A DNA stretch of 7,458 nucleotides from Fibrobacteria bacterium GUT77 (GTDB lineage: Bacteria > Fibrobacterota > Chitinivibrionia > Chitinivibrionales > Chitinispirillaceae): NCBI GenBank assembly GCA_001462255.1, contig LIUJ01000138.1:737-8194 (forward strand), read 5' to 3'. The notes under the pieces are model-generated. The model ran no database searches and had not been told where the DNA came from. It worked only from the letters and a program-made list of their open reading frames with translations. This document shows positions 5,153 through 7,458 of the stretch, piece by piece. The translations under genes and the position numbers were made by a program. The number at the start of each line of letters is the position of its first letter. Position 1 is the stretch's first letter.

Positions 5153-7180
5153 ATGACACTTTTTTCCATTTTAAGCGTAGGAACCCGGGCGTTGCAAACC
5201 TCGCAGCTCGGAATCGACGTTACGGGGCAGAACGTCTCCAACGCCGACGTTGACGGATACTCCCGCAAGCGCATAAACCAGGCGACGATGTACGCCTACG
5301 ACTCCACCTACGGTCAGATGGGTTTGGGCGCGCGCGTGGTCAACATCGAGAGAATGCGCAACGTATTTTTAGACGAGCAAATCCGCAAACAGAACTCCGA
5401 GGTCGGCTACTTCATGCAGGTCAACTCGACCTTCAACCGCATGGAGGCGATTCTAAGCGAACCCAGCGATTTCGGCGTTATGCACTACTTAGACGAGTTC
5501 TTCGACTCTTGGGAAAACCTCGCGAACAATCCCAAGGACATTTCGGCGCGCACTATGGTTAGAACCAACGCCCAAATGATGATCGACAACTTTCACAAGG
5601 CCGCCGCGGAGCTCGCCAACCTGCGCGAGCAGAAGAACGAGGAGATCCCGGTACGCGTCGCCCGGATCAACCAAATATCATACGAGATTAGGAACCTGAA
5701 CCAGGAGGTCGCGACGGTGGAGATCGGCGACCAAAACGCCAACGACAGCCGCGACAGGCGCGAGGTGCTCCTTAAGGAACTCTCGCAACTCATAGACATA
5801 ACCGTGGTGGAGAATCCGATGGGACAGGTAACCGTTACCACCGGCGGCAATGTTTTGGTAGCGCCCTCTTTTATGCAGAATTTGGAAACCATAACCGTGT
5901 CCCGTGAGATGGACGACGGAACCGTAATCAGAGACATGGGCATTCGCTTCGCGGACACGCGGATGGACTTCATTCCGGCCGGCGGGCAACTCCGCGGGCT
6001 CATAGACAGTCGCGACATTTATATCCCGGAGTACCAGGCCAAGCTCGACGAGCTCGCCGCCGCCATCATAAAGGCCATTAACGACGTTCACACGCAGGGC
6101 TACAATCTAATGGGGCACAGCGGGTTTAAGTTCTTCGACGACGCCGTTCAAGAGAAGATAGACGACAGAACCGGCGTTAAGCTTTACTTTCCCAAGTACA
6201 ACACGGCCGCGACTATTAAGCTGGCGCCGGAGATACTCCAAGACGTGCAGAATATAGCGGCGGCGTCGGAGCAGCAGTCCATAAGCCGCGGGACGCCGCT
6301 GACGGTCAAACCGTCGCAGAGCCGTTTGAACGCGTCGATCTCCATAGCCGCGTTAAACACTCCTATGTTGTTCCACCCGGCCGGCACGTTGCCGCTTGAA
6401 GGCATCATTCCAAATTCCGTCGCGGTAATCGACGAAAACGGCAAGGAGTTGCTGGAGGGCACCGATTTCGACATCGACTACTCTACGGGTGAAATTACGC
6501 TTATGAATCCCTCCGAGTTAAACTTGCGGCTCGACATAAGCTACAAAATCAACAACATAGCCGTAGGCAACACCCCCAGCTACGCCTACGGTCAGGAGGC
6601 GGTGCAGTTGGTTCGCGAAGACGATCCTAAAACGCCCGCTCGCAATATAATAGCCAACAGCGTTTCGGTAAAAGTGGTGACTAAAAACGGTGTGGCGCTA
6701 CCCCCCTCCGATCCCGCGAGGATCGTGCTGACGGAGGGCGTAGACTACGTTATAGACTACACGTTCGGCACCTTTCAAATGTTGCACAACGGCTACGACG
6801 GCGAAGAGTTTTCAATAGATTTCCAATACTACTTGGGCGGCTTCAAAGGTCCCGACGACAACACCACGGCCATCGCCATTTCCCAGTTGCGCAACGCCCT
6901 AACCATGACGCCGGACGGCATAGGCAATCCAACGGCCACCTTCACCGAGTATTTCAGCTCCGTGGAAGGTCGTTTGGGCCTAAATACCCTACAGTCCGAC
7001 TCAAACCTGCAAACGCGCGTATTCCTAACGGAACAATACGAGACCCAACAAGACAGCATATCCGGCGTTTCGTTAGACGAGGAAATGGCCAACCTGATCC
7101 GCTACCAACACACCTACACGGCGGGGGCAAGGTTGATTACGACGGTAGACCAAATGTTGGAAGTATTGTTGAATATGTGA
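5153..7180 (+). CDS. flgK: Hook-associated protein 1 FlgK, enlarged
   Basis: FlgK forms the first ring of the hook-filament junction outside the cell. The N-terminus (LSVGTRALQTSQLGIDVTGQ, then NVSNADVDGYSRKR) and the C-terminus (VSLDEEMANLIRYQHTYTAG, then DQMLEVLLNM) are classic for FlgK; both form the helical core. Residues about 80-320 match the usual FlgK body (DANDSRD-like ANDSRDRR at 196-203, GGQLRGLID at 277-285). At 675 residues it is longer than the roughly 550 of enteric FlgK. The extra length lies at about 400-565 and includes two copies of a beta-rich module at 418-466 and 499-560, with shared II-x-NSV-x-V, NG, EG-x-D-(F/Y)-x-IDY-x-x-G pattern. This part should face outward. A Shine-Dalgarno GAAAGGGG at 5138-5145 overlaps the end of flgN, indicating one operon. 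There are no frameshifts or missing core elements. Confidence 0.96.
   Translation: MTLFSILSVGTRALQTSQLGIDVTGQNVSNADVDGYSRKRINQATMYAYDSTYGQMGLGARVVNIERMRNVFLDEQIRKQNSEVGYFMQVNSTFNRMEAILSEPSDFGVMHYLDEFFDSWENLANNPKDISARTMVRTNAQMMIDNFHKAAAELANLREQKNEEIPVRVARINQISYEIRNLNQEVATVEIGDQNANDSRDRREVLLKELSQLIDITVVENPMGQVTVTTGGNVLVAPSFMQNLETITVSREMDDGTVIRDMGIRFADTRMDFIPAGGQLRGLIDSRDIYIPEYQAKLDELAAAIIKAINDVHTQGYNLMGHSGFKFFDDAVQEKIDDRTGVKLYFPKYNTAATIKLAPEILQDVQNIAAASEQQSISRGTPLTVKPSQSRLNASISIAALNTPMLFHPAGTLPLEGIIPNSVAVIDENGKELLEGTDFDIDYSTGEITLMNPSELNLRLDISYKINNIAVGNTPSYAYGQEAVQLVREDDPKTPARNIIANSVSVKVVTKNGVALPPSDPARIVLTEGVDYVIDYTFGTFQMLHNGYDGEEFSIDFQYYLGGFKGPDDNTTAIAISQLRNALTMTPDGIGNPTATFTEYFSSVEGRLGLNTLQSDSNLQTRVFLTEQYETQQDSISGVSLDEEMANLIRYQHTYTAGARLITTVDQMLEVLLNM
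6404..6832 (+). repeat. Tandem duplicated module within FlgK
   Basis: FlgK residues 418-466 (6404-6550) and 499-560 (6647-6832) read as two copies of one module. The shared pattern is IIPNSVAV / IIANSVSV, then an NG turn, then LEGTDFDIDYSTGEITL / LTEGVDYVIDYTFGTFQM, ending in a strand LDISYKI / FSIDFQYYL. A linker of about 32 residues separates them. The second copy has an insertion after the NG turn (PPSDPARI). The D-Y/F-x-ID-Y-x-x-G core resembles small beta modules seen in surface proteins. Nucleotide identity is low, so the duplication is old. Confidence 0.65.
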
Positions 7181-7200
7181 TTAGGATTATAGATTTTGAC

Positions 7201-7245
7201 ATTGTAGGGAAAAATAGGGCGACCGAGGACGGTCGCCCCTACAAT
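7201..7245 (-). repeat. Hairpin repeat, copy 1 (inverted)
   Basis: ATTGTAGGG at 7201-7209 is the exact inverse of CCCTACAAT at 7237-7245. Inside, GGGCGACCG (7217-7225) pairs with CGGTCGCCC (7230-7238) around AGGA. Compared with a perfect palindrome, the left arm carries an extra stretch of about eight to ten bases (AAAAATAGGG region). The unit lies 20 nt after the flgK stop. Its loop shows that it is in the opposite orientation to the copy at 7260-7284. There is no T-run, so a simple terminator is not clear. Confidence 0.65.
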
Positions 7246-7259
7246 GTGAAAGATGTGTC

Positions 7260-7284
7260 GTAGGGGCGACCGTCCCGGTCGCCC
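7260..7284 (+). repeat. Hairpin repeat, copy 2
   Basis: GGGCGACCG at 7264-7272 pairs with CGGTCGCCC at 7276-7284 around TCC. The left flank GTAG and the arm match the reverse complement of copy 1 (GTAGGGGCGACCGTCC), with the two copies 14 nt apart. The pair resembles REP/BIME-type intergenic palindromes in which units alternate in orientation. It lies 36 nt before the flgL start and may affect read-through or mRNA stability between flgK and flgL. Confidence 0.65.
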
Positions 7285-7320
7285 GTGTTTAATGAAAATG
7301 ATTTTAAAAGGAGGCATAAA

Positions 7321-7458
7321 ATGAGAATAACTTTCGCAACCGTCAACCGCAACGTCCAGCGCAACCTAAGCCGTCGCTACTCCGACATGGTTGGACTTCA
7401 GGAACAGCTTTCCACCGGCAAGCGCCTCCGCAAACCCTCCGACGACCCCGTCGACGTG
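7321..7458 (+). CDS. flgL: Hook-associated protein 3 FlgL, N-terminal part
   Basis: The frame gives 46 residues and is cut by the window end. It begins MRITFATVNRNVQRNLSRR and continues with LQEQLSTGKRLRKPSDDPVD. This is the standard FlgL N-terminal helix with the STGKR-x-x-x-PSDDP signature shared with flagellins; the MRIT start and the position after flgK favour FlgL over flagellin. FlgL forms the second ring of the hook-filament junction. AAAAGGAGG at 7306-7314 with a 6-nt spacer is a strong ribosome binding site, in contrast to the coupled starts of flgN and flgK. The 140-nt gap after flgK with its inverted repeats means that co-transcription is likely but not proven. Confidence 0.93.
   Translation, partial: MRITFATVNRNVQRNLSRRYSDMVGLQEQLSTGKRLRKPSDDPVDV

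Noticed and set aside
7196..7293. A sigma-70 promoter split by the repeat pair (TTGACA at 7196-7201, TTTAAT at 7288-7293)
   Set aside because: The elements are 86 nt apart, and removing the repeats would leave almost no spacer, so a former 17-nt promoter cannot be reconstructed.

Overview
This window is a late-stage flagellar locus from a Gram-negative bacterium. FlgI, the P-ring protein with a Sec signal peptide, implies a peptidoglycan layer plus an outer membrane. The lineage is not enterobacterial: the rod-cap protein FlgJ carries an SLT-type lytic transglycosylase domain instead of the enteric glucosaminidase, FlgK has an enlarged central region, and a near-perfect sigma-54 promoter drives the hook-associated genes. 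The phylum cannot be fixed from sequence alone; a Fibrobacterota-like or other deep-branching Gram-negative lineage is a weak guess.

Layout: (i) 1-116 is the flgI leader, and its first ~21 bases resemble the edge of a dispersed intergenic repeat. (ii) 117-1238 is flgI. (iii) 1239-1540 is a 302-nt gap with no convincing gene. It holds an orphan Shine-Dalgarno sequence, three degenerate copies of a 14-nt motif and two hairpins inside related units, ending in the ribosome binding site of the next gene. (iv) 1541-1762 is a 73-residue protein that may be a divergent FlgM (anti-sigma-28). (v) 1774 to about 3477, on the minus strand, is a PHP-domain metallohydrolase of the CehA/McbA type, which is not a flagellar family. 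(vi) 3478-3778 is a divergent intergenic region with two abutting palindromes and a sigma-54 -24/-12 promoter pointing at flgJ. (vii) flgJ, flgN and flgK follow at 3779-7180, tightly packed and probably translationally coupled. (viii) 7181-7320 holds two inverted copies of a GC-rich hairpin repeat. (ix) flgL begins at 7321 and runs off the window.

How the genes work together: FlgI forms the P ring around the rod. FlgJ caps the growing rod and opens peptidoglycan. FlgN is the export chaperone for FlgK and FlgL, which form the hook-filament junction. If the 73-residue protein is FlgM, it would hold back filament gene expression until the hook is complete. The sigma-54 promoter makes flgJ-flgN-flgK-(flgL) a separately controlled unit. 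The antisense PHP gene splits the candidate flgM from this unit and looks like an insertion into an ancestral flagellar gene string.

The most unusual points are the structured repeat array before the flgM candidate, the tandem duplicated module inside FlgK, the abutting palindromes between the PHP gene and the flagellar promoter, and the inverted repeat pair before flgL. I found no CRISPR array, transposase, tRNA or rRNA, and nothing that amounts to a clear new defence or mobile system.
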